A program made the translations under genes and the position numbers. From RGIG6353 sp964558655 (GTDB lineage Bacteria > Bacillota > Clostridia > Oscillospirales > SIG627): a DNA stretch of 26,772 bases. Shown here in pieces: positions 16,528 to 24,381 of this stretch (the stretch's first letter is position 1; each line of letters starts with the position of its first letter). The notes beneath the pieces were generated by a model that saw only the letters and a list, made by a program, of their open reading frames with translations, ran no database searches and was not told the DNA's origin. The stretch covers positions 1 through 26,772 of the forward strand of contig CAZLEX010000023.1 in assembly GCA_964558655.1 (NCBI GenBank), read 5' to 3'.

Positions 16528-17435
16528 TGGGATTTTTCGAAAAACTTAAGCTTGGACTTACGAAAACCAAAAAAACGGTAATATCGCAATTGAATTCACT
16601 GTTTTCTTCATCGGAGCTTGACGAAGATTTTTGGGAAGAACTTGAAGAACTTCTCGTGCTTGCCGATGTCGGAGTAATCACGGCAGAAGAAATAACACAG
16701 GAACTTCGAGAGCAGGCAAAAGAAGCCAAAATTAAAACAACAGAAGACGCTCGCAATAAACTTCTCGAAATATTAAAGTCCCGTCTTGATTCTCAAAATT
16801 CCGCTTTGTGTTTAAACACAAAGCCGTCGGTCATACTTGTGATAGGCGTAAACGGAGTGGGAAAAACTACTTCAATTGCAAAAATCGCATCTTACCTGAA
16901 AGAATCCGGTAAAACTTGCGTTTTGGCGGCAGCGGACACTTTCCGTGCGGCAGCAATCGACCAACTTGCAATTTGGGCCGACAGGGTAGGCGTAGAACTT
17001 ATCCGCCAGAACGAAGGAGCGGATCCGTCGGCAGTTGTTTTTGATGCTGCGGCGGCTACCCGCAAAAAAGGTGCAGATGTGCTTATTGTGGACACTGCGG
17101 GACGGTTGCATAACAAGAAAAACCTCATGGAAGAGCTCGCAAAGATGGACAGAGTGCTGAAAAGGGAACTTCCCGACGCAGATCGTGAAACACTTCTTGT
17201 ACTTGATGCCACAACCGGACAAAATGCCGTAAATCAGGCAAAAGAATTCAAAAAAAGTGCTCAGATTACCGGAATTGTGCTGACCAAACTTGACGGAACA
17301 GCAAAAGGCGGTGTTGTATTTTCGGTTAAAAAAGAACTTGATTTACCTATAAAATTTATAGGAGTCGGCGAGGGTGCCGACGATTTGAGACCGTTTGACG
17401 CAGATGATTTCGTAAAAGCACTGTTTGAGGAATAA
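16527..17435 (+). CDS. ftsY: Signal recognition particle receptor FtsY
   Basis: This GTPase receptor docks SRP-ribosome complexes at the membrane. It has 302 residues: a helical N domain (about 1-90) and a G domain with GVNGVGKT at 107-114, DTFRAAA at 137-143, DTAGRLH at 189-195 and TKLDGTAKGG at 253-262. It lacks the long acidic A domain of the Escherichia coli protein, as is usual in Firmicutes. It starts in the smc stop codon (TAATG), matching the common smc-ftsY order. The ffh gene that often follows nearby is absent; rdgB comes next. Confidence 0.97.
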   Translation: MGFFEKLKLGLTKTKKTVISQLNSLFSSSELDEDFWEELEELLVLADVGVITAEEITQELREQAKEAKIKTTEDARNKLLEILKSRLDSQNSALCLNTKPSVILVIGVNGVGKTTSIAKIASYLKESGKTCVLAAADTFRAAAIDQLAIWADRVGVELIRQNEGADPSAVVFDAAAATRKKGADVLIVDTAGRLHNKKNLMEELAKMDRVLKRELPDADRETLLVLDATTGQNAVNQAKEFKKSAQITGIVLTKLDGTAKGGVVFSVKKELDLPIKFIGVGEGADDLRPFDADDFVKALFEE

Positions 17436-17436
17436 G

Positions 17437-18045
17437 ATGAATAAATTTGTTTTATCTACAAGAAATCAACACAAAATAGAAGAGGTAAAAGCAATTTTGA
17501 GCGAATGTTTAACAACTCCTTTTGAATTGCTAAGTCTCGACGACATAGGATTTACAGACGAAATAGAAGAAACCGGTTCGACTTTTGAAGAAAACGCCCT
17601 TATAAAAGCCAATGCCGCTTACTTAAAAAGCGGTATTCCTTCCATTGCCGACGATTCGGGTTTAACGGTTAAGGCACTCGGCGGTGCACCCGGAATTTAT
17701 TCCGCCCGCTACGCTTCGGCAAACGGGCAGGATGCCGATGACAAAGAAAACAATAAACTACTTCTAAAAAATCTGGAAAATATTTCCGACCGCCGTGCTG
17801 CTTATGTATGCGTTATCGCATATGTATCAAGCACTTTGCAATTTACAGTCAGAGGCGAAACAACAGGTCATATACTTGAATATCCCGAAGGCAACAGCGG
17901 GTTTGGTTATGATCCTTATTTTTTCAGTGATGATGCCGGTGCCTGTTTCGGAACAATTCCGCCGGAAGAAAAAAACAAATACAGTCACAGACGCCGTGCT
18001 CTCGAAGCTTTTGCAAAAAAATTGGAGGAAAACAATGACAAGTAA
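17437..18045 (+). CDS. rdgB: XTP/dITP pyrophosphatase (RdgB/HAM1)
   Basis: This enzyme hydrolyses non-canonical purine triphosphates such as XTP, ITP and dITP to monophosphates, keeping them out of nucleic acids. It has 202 residues. The family motifs are STRNQHKIEEVKAIL at the start, IADDSGL with catalytic acidic residues, GNSGFGYDPYF and SHRRRALEAF. ATG 17437 has GAGG seven bases upstream, inside the end of ftsY. An in-frame TTG at 17425 lies within ftsY and is less likely. The start is one base after the ftsY stop codon, and the end overlaps yhbY by 11 bases. Confidence 0.95.
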   Translation: MNKFVLSTRNQHKIEEVKAILSECLTTPFELLSLDDIGFTDEIEETGSTFEENALIKANAAYLKSGIPSIADDSGLTVKALGGAPGIYSARYASANGQDADDKENNKLLLKNLENISDRRAAYVCVIAYVSSTLQFTVRGETTGHILEYPEGNSGFGYDPYFFSDDAGACFGTIPPEEKNKYSHRRRALEAFAKKLEENNDK

Positions 18046-18325
18046 ACAAAGAGCCTATCTCAAAGGTCTTGCCATGTCGCATAACGCAATTTTTCAGCTT
18101 GGAAAAAGCGAGATAGACGAAAATTTCATAGCACAAATAGACAATGCTCTCGAAGCCAGAGAACTTATAAAAATTACCTCTCTTCCTTCGCATCTTGAAG
18201 GAGCAAATTCGGCGGCGAAAATACTTGCCGAAAAAACGGGAGCCGAAATAGTACAAATAATCGGTTCCAAAATAATTCTGTACAGAGAGAGTAAAAAAAA
18301 CAAAACGATTTTCTTGCCGTCATGA
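18035..18325 (+). CDS. yhbY: Ribosome-associated RNA-binding protein YhbY (CRM domain)
   Basis: This small protein has a CRM RNA-binding domain and is associated with assembly of the 50S ribosomal subunit. It has 96 residues: MTSKQRAYLKGLAMSHNAIF, then QLGKSEIDENFIAQIDNAL, then ELIKITSL and a C-terminal IVQIIGSKIILYRESKK, all family hallmarks. ATG 18035 is preceded by GGAGG and lies inside the end of rdgB; the open frame extends further upstream only as an out-of-frame shadow of rdgB. Its stop overlaps nadD as ATGA. The yhbY-nadD-yqeK-rsfS neighbourhood is common in Firmicutes. Confidence 0.93.
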   Translation: MTSKQRAYLKGLAMSHNAIFQLGKSEIDENFIAQIDNALEARELIKITSLPSHLEGANSAAKILAEKTGAEIVQIIGSKIILYRESKKNKTIFLPS

Positions 18326-18930
18326 GAGTGGGTTTTTTCGGAGGAACATTTAATCCTCCGCACAACGGACATATATTCGCATTGAAAACATTCATATCCG
18401 AGGCGAGACTTGACAAAGTGCTTGTCGTTCCGACTTTTATTCCGCCTCACAAATCTATTCCGAAAAAATATGCCGATTTCACTCACCGTTTAAATATGTG
18501 CAAACTTGCCTTTGAAAATACAACCGGTTGTGAAGTGATTTTTTCGGATATAGAGAAAAAGATTTTTGAAGAAACAGGCGAAAAGAGCTACACCTATGCC
18601 ACACTCGGAAAACTCATATCCAAAGAATATCGATTATGTATTTATATGGGATCGGATATGTTCATAACACTTGACGAATGGAAAAATCCGGATTTTATTT
18701 TCGGCAATACAGAAATTTGGGTAATGAATCGAGGAGAAAATGCCGACTGCAAAATTTCGGATTTTAAACAAATTTTTGAGAAAAAATATCCGCTTTGCAA
18801 GATAAACATTATCAATCAGCCTCCGTCTCCCGCTTCGTCAACACAGATTCGCGACGGAAATACAGATTTACTGCCGTTGAATGTAAAAACTTATATTTCC
18901 GAACAAGGACTTTACGATGATTTTATTTGA
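18322..18930 (+). CDS. nadD: Nicotinate-nucleotide adenylyltransferase
   Basis: NadD joins nicotinate mononucleotide and ATP to make deamido-NAD in NAD synthesis. It has 202 residues, usual for the family. The nucleotidyltransferase motif GGTFNPPHNGH is at 7-17, with its HxGH-type catalytic core, and the C-terminal nucleotide motif SSTQIRDG is at 172-179. Conserved VPTFIPPHK and YMGSDMF segments lie between. The start overlaps yhbY by four bases and the end overlaps yqeK by 14 bases, so it lies within a tightly coupled set. Confidence 0.96.
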   Translation: MRVGFFGGTFNPPHNGHIFALKTFISEARLDKVLVVPTFIPPHKSIPKKYADFTHRLNMCKLAFENTTGCEVIFSDIEKKIFEETGEKSYTYATLGKLISKEYRLCIYMGSDMFITLDEWKNPDFIFGNTEIWVMNRGENADCKISDFKQIFEKKYPLCKINIINQPPSPASSTQIRDGNTDLLPLNVKTYISEQGLYDDFI

Positions 18931-19540
18931 ACAAATAAAAAAAGACATGGAAACATTGCTTCCGCACAAGCGTTATTTGCATATATCGGCTGTAACGCAG
19001 GAAGCCGACAAGCTTGCCGATGTTTTTCAAATCGAAAACAAAAACGATCTTGTCATATCGGCACTGCTTCACGACTGTACAAAGCCACTCTCTTACGATG
19101 AGCATTTAAAACTTGCACAAAAGTATTCGATCAAACTTTCTCAAGACGATATTAATTCTCCGCAGGTACTTCATGCCAGAACGGGAGCATTCGAAGCGAA
19201 GGAAAAATACGGCGTTTCAAGCGAAGCTTTTGACGCAATTTTTTGTCACACAACCGGAAAAGAAAACATGACGGTTTTTGAAAAAATTCTCTTTCTTTCC
19301 GACTACATCGAGGTTACTCGCACTTATGAAGCTTGCCGTTTGGCACGAACGAAGTTTTATTCGGAGCTTAAAATGTGTAAAACATACGGTGATAAGCTCA
19401 AAGCTCTTGACCGTGCCGTTCTGTCGGAACTCACTTTTACTCTGAATTACCTCAGACAAAACGGTCTTTTTATTCATTCGGACACTTACCACGCTATTGA
19501 TTTTTTGAAATCAGAGGAACACAATGGAACAAAACAATAA
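18917..19540 (+). CDS. yqeK: HD-domain hydrolase YqeK (diadenosine tetraphosphatase type)
   Basis: YqeK-type HD-domain hydrolases cleave diadenosine tetraphosphate symmetrically to two ADP, lowering an alarmone-like nucleotide. The 207 residues keep the full set expected for the metal site: His22, His52-Asp53, His86, His111 and Asp129 (contexts YLHISAV, LLHDCTK, VLHARTG, FCHTTGKEN and FLSDYIE). It follows nadD with a 14-base overlap and precedes the LCP gene with a 17-base overlap. This nadD-yqeK order is conserved in Bacillus and Clostridia. Confidence 0.93.
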   Translation: MILFEQIKKDMETLLPHKRYLHISAVTQEADKLADVFQIENKNDLVISALLHDCTKPLSYDEHLKLAQKYSIKLSQDDINSPQVLHARTGAFEAKEKYGVSSEAFDAIFCHTTGKENMTVFEKILFLSDYIEVTRTYEACRLARTKFYSELKMCKTYGDKLKALDRAVLSELTFTLNYLRQNGLFIHSDTYHAIDFLKSEEHNGTKQ

Positions 19541-21089
19541 ATACAGAAAAGCGCGCAAAACGGTTGAACAGCAAAGCAAAACTTCCGCTTCAAGCAACAA
19601 AAATATAAAAAAAGCACTTCCCGAACCGGCAAAAACAACTTCAAAGAAAAGCAAAAAGAAACTTTCCGTATCGGCAAAAATTTTACTGACGGCATTAAGC
19701 ATTTTTTTGATATTGCTCATATGCGGTGCCTGTTATTTTATATTTATCGCATCACCCTTCAGAGATACCAAAACAAACCCGTTCGAACAAAAGCCGGAGC
19801 TTCTAAAAAATTTCGACATCTCCGTTTCCAATCCGTTCTTCCTTGACTGCTCTCTGGAAACATATTACAAAACGGAAAACAATTCGGTATCTTCACAGGT
19901 ATCAAGGAGCGACAAAGAATATAACATTCTCGTCGTCGGAAAAGACCGTGTAGGAGCAAATACCGATGTTATAATGGTGGTAAATTTTGACAGTGCAACT
20001 CAGGAAATAAACATACTTCAAATTCCTCGTGACACATATGTCGAAGATCCGATAAGCAAATGGTATCAAAACAAGAGAATAAATGCAATTTATGCTCACT
20101 GGCTTGTGCAAAACGGTTCCGGTAATTCTTCGGAAACAAGCAAAAAAGGACTTGCATACTTAGAAAGTTCAATAGAAAAAACTTTCGGTATTTCAATTGA
20201 TAAATATTGCATGATCGACCTTGACGGATTTGTTTCGATAATCGATGCCATCGGCGGCGTTCCGATTGATGTACCGCAAAATATGTATTACAGCGATGAG
20301 GAACAAGGACTTTATATAAACATCAAAAAAGGTTATCAAACTCTCTCCGGCAAAGACGCCGAAGGATTTGTAAGATACCGTGCCGGATATCTCACAGGAG
20401 ATATAGGACGCGTAGACGCACAAAAGCTGTTTTTAAAAGCTCTGTTTGAAAAGCTTTCTTCGTCCGATTGGTATTCCGTACAAAAACTTACAGAGGTAGC
20501 AAAACTTGTAATCGAAAATTGCACCACTAACCTTACTCTATCGGATATAGTGGGATATATAAAACTTATTGACTTTGACAGACTGACTTCCGACAATATG
20601 AGAATGTTTACAGCTCCGGGACATGATTACTGGAGCCCGAGCGGTGCTTCTTACTATTCGCTGAATACAGATGAAACGATCGACTTAATCAACAAATATT
20701 TTAACCTATATGATACTGACATAACGCGGGAACATGTATCAATCATCGAAAAGTATACCGCTTCCACTCCGACAACACCAACTGAGCCGACCGATCCAAC
20801 CGATCCGACCGATCCAACCGATCCGACCGATCCAACCGATCCGACCGATCCAACTGATCCGACCGATCCAACTGATCCGACCGATCCGACCGATCCGACC
20901 GATCCGACTGATCCAACTGATCCGACTGATCCGACTGATCCGACCGATCCGACTGATCCGACTGATCCTACTGATCCGACCGATCCGACCGATCCCACAG
21001 ATCCCACAGATCCAACTGAACCGACCGATCCGACTGAAATCACTATCACGGATCAAGACGATATCCCCTCATTTATCGAGATAAGCTAA
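19524..21089 (+). CDS. LCP-family (LytR-CpsA-Psr) cell-wall ligase with Asp-Pro-Thr tail
   Basis: LCP proteins attach teichoic acids or other glycopolymers to peptidoglycan on the outside of the membrane. This 521-residue protein has a basic cytoplasmic N-terminus, one transmembrane segment at about 52-75, and an LCP domain from about 130 to 390. Visible motifs are ILVVGKDRVGANTDVIMVV, QIPRDTYV (166-173), KRINAIYAH-like RINAIYAHW, and the RYRAGYLTGDIGRVDAQKLF stretch with catalytic-type arginines. Residues 421-504 are 28 consecutive (Asp/Glu)-Pro-Thr units, followed by a 17-residue acidic tail. The tail is extracellular and could span or bind the wall. It lies between yqeK and rsfS, and GAGG precedes the ATG. 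The polymer it attaches cannot be read from sequence. Confidence 0.92.
   Translation: MEQNNKYRKARKTVEQQSKTSASSNKNIKKALPEPAKTTSKKSKKKLSVSAKILLTALSIFLILLICGACYFIFIASPFRDTKTNPFEQKPELLKNFDISVSNPFFLDCSLETYYKTENNSVSSQVSRSDKEYNILVVGKDRVGANTDVIMVVNFDSATQEINILQIPRDTYVEDPISKWYQNKRINAIYAHWLVQNGSGNSSETSKKGLAYLESSIEKTFGISIDKYCMIDLDGFVSIIDAIGGVPIDVPQNMYYSDEEQGLYINIKKGYQTLSGKDAEGFVRYRAGYLTGDIGRVDAQKLFLKALFEKLSSSDWYSVQKLTEVAKLVIENCTTNLTLSDIVGYIKLIDFDRLTSDNMRMFTAPGHDYWSPSGASYYSLNTDETIDLINKYFNLYDTDITREHVSIIEKYTASTPTTPTEPTDPTDPTDPTDPTDPTDPTDPTDPTDPTDPTDPTDPTDPTDPTDPTDPTDPTDPTDPTDPTDPTDPTDPTDPTDPTEPTDPTEITITDQDDIPSFIEIS
20784..21035. repeat. 28-unit 9-bp tandem repeat in the LCP gene
   Basis: The repeat has 28 units of nine bases, each GAx-CCx-ACx, encoding (D/E)PT. 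GAT-type units run without interruption for 25 copies (20793-21017), bounded by GAG or GAA units. The first ten units alternate CCA and CCG, giving an 18-bp higher-order period: three identical copies of an 18-mer, then two copies with one changed base. Later units drift at third positions only. A nine-base unit can grow or shrink without frameshift. Confidence 0.97.
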
Positions 21090-21139
21090 CTTTAAACACA
21101 AAAGCAAATTACATATCGCTTAAATTTGAAAGGAAAAAC

Positions 21140-21502
21140 ATGGAAAAAGATTATTCAAAAAAGTTATCGGAAAATATTGTGAAAATATTAGATCAAAAAA
21201 AGGCATACAACATAAAACTTTTAAAAGTCAAAAAGCAAACCGTGATTGCCGATTATTTTGTTTTGGCAAACGGCTCAAGTTCAACACAAATAAGAGCACT
21301 TGCAGATGAAATTGAATTTAGGCTGGAAGAATCCGGGATAACTCTTACACGCCGCGAAGGTTATGCCGCGTCTGATTGGATCGTGTTGGATTATGACTGC
21401 GTTTTAGTACACATATTCTCAAGGGAAGCAAGAGACAAATTCAATCTTGAAAAATTATGGGCAGATGCGGAAGATGTTGACATTTCCTCGCTTTTGGTAT
21501 AA
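21140..21502 (+). CDS. rsfS: Ribosomal silencing factor RsfS
   Basis: RsfS binds ribosomal protein uL14 and blocks joining of the 50S and 30S subunits when nutrients are short. The 120-residue length is typical. Conserved features are VIADYFVLANGSSSTQIRAL, ADEIEFRLEESG, REGYAASDWIVLDYDCVLVH and IFSREARDKFNLEKLW. GAAAGGA precedes the ATG. It lies 50 bases after the LCP gene and 42 bases before leuS, with no terminator visible on either side. Association with nadD and yqeK upstream is standard. Confidence 0.96.
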   Translation: MEKDYSKKLSENIVKILDQKKAYNIKLLKVKKQTVIADYFVLANGSSSTQIRALADEIEFRLEESGITLTRREGYAASDWIVLDYDCVLVHIFSREARDKFNLEKLWADAEDVDISSLLV

Positions 21503-21544
21503 AATGTTCCCTTGTAAAAGAAAAATAAACAGAGGTAAAATAAA

Positions 21545-23941
21545 ATGAAGCACGATTTTAAAAAAATCGAAAAAAAGTGGCAGGACATTTGGGAAGAAAA
21601 ACGAATTTTTGAAGCAGAAGACATCTCGGACAAACCCAAATTTTTCGGGCTTGTGGAATTTCCGTATCCGAGTGGAGCCGGTATGCATGTGGGACACATA
21701 AAAGCGTATTCGGGGCTTGAAGTCATAAGCCGAAAAAAGAGAATGCAGGGTTACAATGTACTTTTTCCTATCGGTTTTGACGCTTTCGGACTTCCGACTG
21801 AAAATTCAGCAATTAAATTTAATACTCATCCGAGAATTTTAACAGATGCCAACATTGAAAAATTCACTCAACAACTGAAAAGGGTAGGTTTTTCTTTTGA
21901 TTGGACGAGAACAATAGACACAACCGACGAAAAATATTACAAATGGACACAGCATATATTTTTGGAACTTTTCAAAAAAGGACTTGCTTACAGAGATACA
22001 GCACTTGTAAACTATTGTCCTCACTGTAAAGTTGTTCTTTCAAACGAAGATTCTCAAGGCGGTAAATGCGACATATGTCACAGTGATATCATACAAAAGT
22101 CAAAAGATGTATGGTATCTGAAAATAACAAAGTATGCCGACAGACTTCTTGAAGGTCTTGACACGGTAGATTATTTGCCTCAAATAAAACAGCAACAAAT
22201 AAATTGGATAGGCAAATCTACGGGAGCTTTCGTTAATTTCAAAGTAAAAGGCACAGACGAAACTCTTCGTATTTATACCACTCGTCCGGATACGCTTTTC
22301 GGTGTTACTTTTACTGTAATTGCCCCCGAGCACCCCATGTTAGAGCGTTGCCGCGACAAAATTACCAATTTTTCGGCACTTGAAAGCTATCGTGAAGAAT
22401 GTGCGAAGAAAACCGAGTTTCAACGCACCCAGCTTAACAAAGACAAGACCGGTGTGAAAATTGACGGGATTTCGGCGATTAATCCTTTGAATAATCATGA
22501 AATTCCGATTTATGTTGCCGATTATGTTATGATGGGCTATGGTACAGGTGCCATTATGGCAGTCCCCGCTCACGATGAAAGAGACTTTGAGTTTGCTAAA
22601 AAATTCGGCATTGATATAATAGAGGTTATACGCGGAGGAGACATTTCAAAGGAAGCCTACACAGGTGACGGCGAAATGATTAATTCGGATTTCCTGAACG
22701 GATATACCAATAAAAAAGATTCAATAGCAAAAATGACGGAATATCTCGAAGAAAAAGGGATAGGAGAAAAAGGCGTTCAGTACAAGATGAAAGACTGGGC
22801 ATTCAACCGTCAAAGATACTGGGGTGAACCTATTCCTATTATACACTGTGAACACTGTGGAATGGTTCCGGTACCGGAAGAAGAACTTCCGCTCCGTCTC
22901 CCCGATGTGAAAAATTTCGAACCCGGCGAAGGCGGTGAAAGTCCGCTTGCCAAAATTCCGGAATTTGTAAATTGCAAATGTCCCGTGTGCAAAAGACCGG
23001 CAAAGCGTGAAACCGATACAATGCCGCAATGGGCAGGCTCCTCGTGGTATTTTTTGCGTTATATCGATCCCAACAATGATAAATGCCTCGCCGATCCCGA
23101 AAAACTTCGTTATTGGATGCCGGTAGATTGGTATAACGGCGGTATGGAACATGTAACACGCCATATGATATATTCACGCTTTTGGCACAAATTCCTCTAT
23201 GATATGGGAGAAGTCAACACAGAAGAACCTTACGCAAAAAGAACTGCTCAGGGGCTCATTTTGGGTCCGGACGGAGAAAAAATGTCAAAATCGAGAGGAA
23301 ATGTTATTGATCCGAACGAAGTGGTTGATCAGTACGGAGCAGATGTTTTGCGTACTTATATACTGTTTATGGGTGATTACGGTGCTGCTGCTCCGTGGTC
23401 TGAAAACAGCATCAAAGGGTGTAAAAGATTTCTTGACAGATTTGCGGGGCTTACCGACATAGTAAAAGGCAACGGCGTTACACCTGAACTTGAAAGCCCG
23501 ATTCATAAGACAGTTAAAAAGGTTTCTACCGATATCGACGAAATGAAATTTAACACTGCCATAGCCGCAATGATGAGCCTAATGAACGAAATATACGAAC
23601 ACGGTTCACTTACACGCGATGAACTTTTAACATTATCAGCTCTTCTTTGCCCGTTTGCACCTCATGTTTGCGAAGAAGTATGGGAAGTTATGGGAGGAGA
23701 AGGACTTTGCTCTCTTGCTCCTTATCCTGTATGGGACGAATCGAAAACAACGGATAAAACGCTTGAAATAGTCGTACAGGTTCTCGGCAAATTAAGAGCG
23801 AAATTTTCCGTCCCTTCCGATATCACCAAAGACGAAGCGTTGAAGCTCGCTAAAGAATCCGTTGCAAATCTCATTGAAGGGAAAACAGTGATAAAAGAAA
23901 TTTATGTTCCCGGAAAACTTGTTAATTTAGTTATAAAGTAA
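21545..23941 (+). CDS. leuS: Leucyl-tRNA synthetase
   Basis: This class I synthetase charges tRNA-Leu. The 798 residues are close to the usual Firmicute length of about 805. The HIGH-type motif MHVGH is at 47-51 and KMSKS is at 579-583. The CP1 editing domain lies between, with TTRPDTLFGVTF and GTGAIMAVPAHDERD. Two zinc-type cysteine clusters are present (CPHC...CDIC and CEHC...CPVC). The tail ends with the anticodon-binding and C-terminal domains (YVPGKLVNLV). AGAGG precedes the ATG by about ten bases. No T-box leader fits in the 42-base gap, so it is probably expressed from upstream. Confidence 0.97.
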   Translation: MKHDFKKIEKKWQDIWEEKRIFEAEDISDKPKFFGLVEFPYPSGAGMHVGHIKAYSGLEVISRKKRMQGYNVLFPIGFDAFGLPTENSAIKFNTHPRILTDANIEKFTQQLKRVGFSFDWTRTIDTTDEKYYKWTQHIFLELFKKGLAYRDTALVNYCPHCKVVLSNEDSQGGKCDICHSDIIQKSKDVWYLKITKYADRLLEGLDTVDYLPQIKQQQINWIGKSTGAFVNFKVKGTDETLRIYTTRPDTLFGVTFTVIAPEHPMLERCRDKITNFSALESYREECAKKTEFQRTQLNKDKTGVKIDGISAINPLNNHEIPIYVADYVMMGYGTGAIMAVPAHDERDFEFAKKFGIDIIEVIRGGDISKEAYTGDGEMINSDFLNGYTNKKDSIAKMTEYLEEKGIGEKGVQYKMKDWAFNRQRYWGEPIPIIHCEHCGMVPVPEEELPLRLPDVKNFEPGEGGESPLAKIPEFVNCKCPVCKRPAKRETDTMPQWAGSSWYFLRYIDPNNDKCLADPEKLRYWMPVDWYNGGMEHVTRHMIYSRFWHKFLYDMGEVNTEEPYAKRTAQGLILGPDGEKMSKSRGNVIDPNEVVDQYGADVLRTYILFMGDYGAAAPWSENSIKGCKRFLDRFAGLTDIVKGNGVTPELESPIHKTVKKVSTDIDEMKFNTAIAAMMSLMNEIYEHGSLTRDELLTLSALLCPFAPHVCEEVWEVMGGEGLCSLAPYPVWDESKTTDKTLEIVVQVLGKLRAKFSVPSDITKDEALKLAKESVANLIEGKTVIKEIYVPGKLVNLVIK

Positions 23942-23963
23942 AAAATAATAAGTTATTATTTTT
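23941..23963. repeat. A/T-only palindrome at the leuS stop codon
   Basis: AAAAATAATAA (23941-23951) and TTATTATTTTT (23953-23963) are exact reverse complements around a single G. The left arm overlaps the last base of the leuS TAA stop. With no G-C pair in the stem it would be a weak hairpin, so it may be an inefficient terminator or just composition. The rpsU -35 box starts ten bases downstream. Confidence 0.45.
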
Positions 23964-23973
23964 GAAAAAACCC

Positions 23974-24002
23974 TTGACACTTTATCTGTTATATAGTATA
24001 AT
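23974..24002 (+). promoter_or_regulatory. Strong sigma-A promoter of rpsU
   Basis: A perfect TTGACA (23974-23979), a 17-base spacer and a perfect TATAAT (23997-24002) lie about 68 bases upstream of the rpsU GTG. It is the best consensus promoter in the window, as expected for a highly expressed ribosomal protein. The leader of roughly 60 bases contains the binding site AGGGAGGG just before the start codon. Confidence 0.92.
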
Positions 24003-24069
24003 TTCTTATGAATACTAAATTCGTTATGAGAATAATTTTCTCTTTGAATGGCAAAGGGAGGGATATAAA

Positions 24070-24246
24070 GTGGCAGAAGTAAAAGTAAAAGAAAACGAAT
24101 CTCTTGACAGTGCTATCCGCAGATTCAAAAGACAGTGCGCAAGAAGTGGAGTTTTGTCTGAGCTTCGCAAGCGTGAGTGCTATGAAAAGCCCAGCGTAAA
24201 GCGTAAGAAAAAATCCGAAGCTGCACGCAAGCGTAAGTACAAATAA
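24070..24246 (+). CDS. rpsU: 30S ribosomal protein S21 (bS21)
   Basis: This small, very basic protein of the 30S subunit is involved in translation initiation. It has 58 residues starting at GTG, with AGGGAGGG about ten bases upstream. The sequence VAEVKVKENESLDSAIRRFK, the CARSG core and the Lys/Arg-rich C-terminus ending KRKYK are diagnostic. It has its own consensus promoter and a GC-rich terminator, so it forms a separate unit between leuS and asd. Confidence 0.96.
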   Translation: MAEVKVKENESLDSAIRRFKRQCARSGVLSELRKRECYEKPSVKRKKKSEAARKRKYK

Positions 24247-24257
24247 GCATTGGTTTT

Positions 24258-24286
24258 GCCAACTCCGACTTTTCGGGGTTGGCTTT
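24258..24286 (+). terminator. Terminator of rpsU
   Basis: GCCAACTCCGA (24258-24268) pairs with TCGGGGTTGGC (24273-24283), including one T-G wobble, around a CTTT loop. A short TTT follows. It starts 11 bases after the rpsU stop codon. Its T tail overlaps the proposed -35 box of asd. Confidence 0.85.
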
Positions 24287-24312
24287 ACTAAATTTTAAGA
24301 ATGGCATATAAT
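24284..24312 (+). promoter_or_regulatory. Probable promoter of asd
   Basis: TTTACT (24284-24289, four of six consensus bases), a 17-base spacer and a perfect TATAAT (24307-24312) lie about 70 bases before the asd start. The -35 box overlaps the end of the rpsU terminator. The predicted transcript would begin near 24319, a few bases before a hairpin (24327-24361). Confidence 0.65.
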
Positions 24313-24326
24313 ATTAAAAAACACGG

Positions 24327-24365
24327 CAGGCTGTATTACGGTTTTATTGCCGAATAGCCTGTTTT
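24327..24365 (+). other. Hairpin in the asd leader (terminator- or stabiliser-like)
   Basis: CAGGCT (24327-24332) pairs with AGCCTG (24356-24361). Inside, ATT pairs with AAT and CGG with CCG, with small bulges, and TTTT follows directly. The ribosome binding site GGAGG (24370-24374) is eight bases further on. It could be a weak terminator or attenuator, or a 5' hairpin protecting the mRNA. It does not match a lysine riboswitch, which is far larger. Confidence 0.45.
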
Positions 24366-24381
24366 CATAGGAGGTATAGCT

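Noticed and set aside
17795..18034. Upstream extension of yhbY
   Set aside because: This is an out-of-frame shadow of rdgB; the GGAGG and family start fit ATG 18035.
20784..21035. Tandem repeat considered as a CRISPR array
   Set aside because: Units are 9 bp, contiguous and coding, without spacers.
20654..21084. Long open frames on both strands across the LCP repeat (Gly-Ser-Val, Ile-Gly-Arg-type and Arg-Pro-Ile-type products)
   Set aside because: A stop-free 9-bp repeat keeps all frames open. These products are shadows without ribosome binding sites or family features; the LCP frame is continuous and has a real upstream domain.
21503..21544. T-box leader upstream of leuS
   Set aside because: The gap is only 42 bases, without a specifier stem or T-box sequence.
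24319..24381. Lysine riboswitch upstream of asd
   Set aside because: The leader of about 60 bases with one imperfect hairpin is far too short for that riboswitch.
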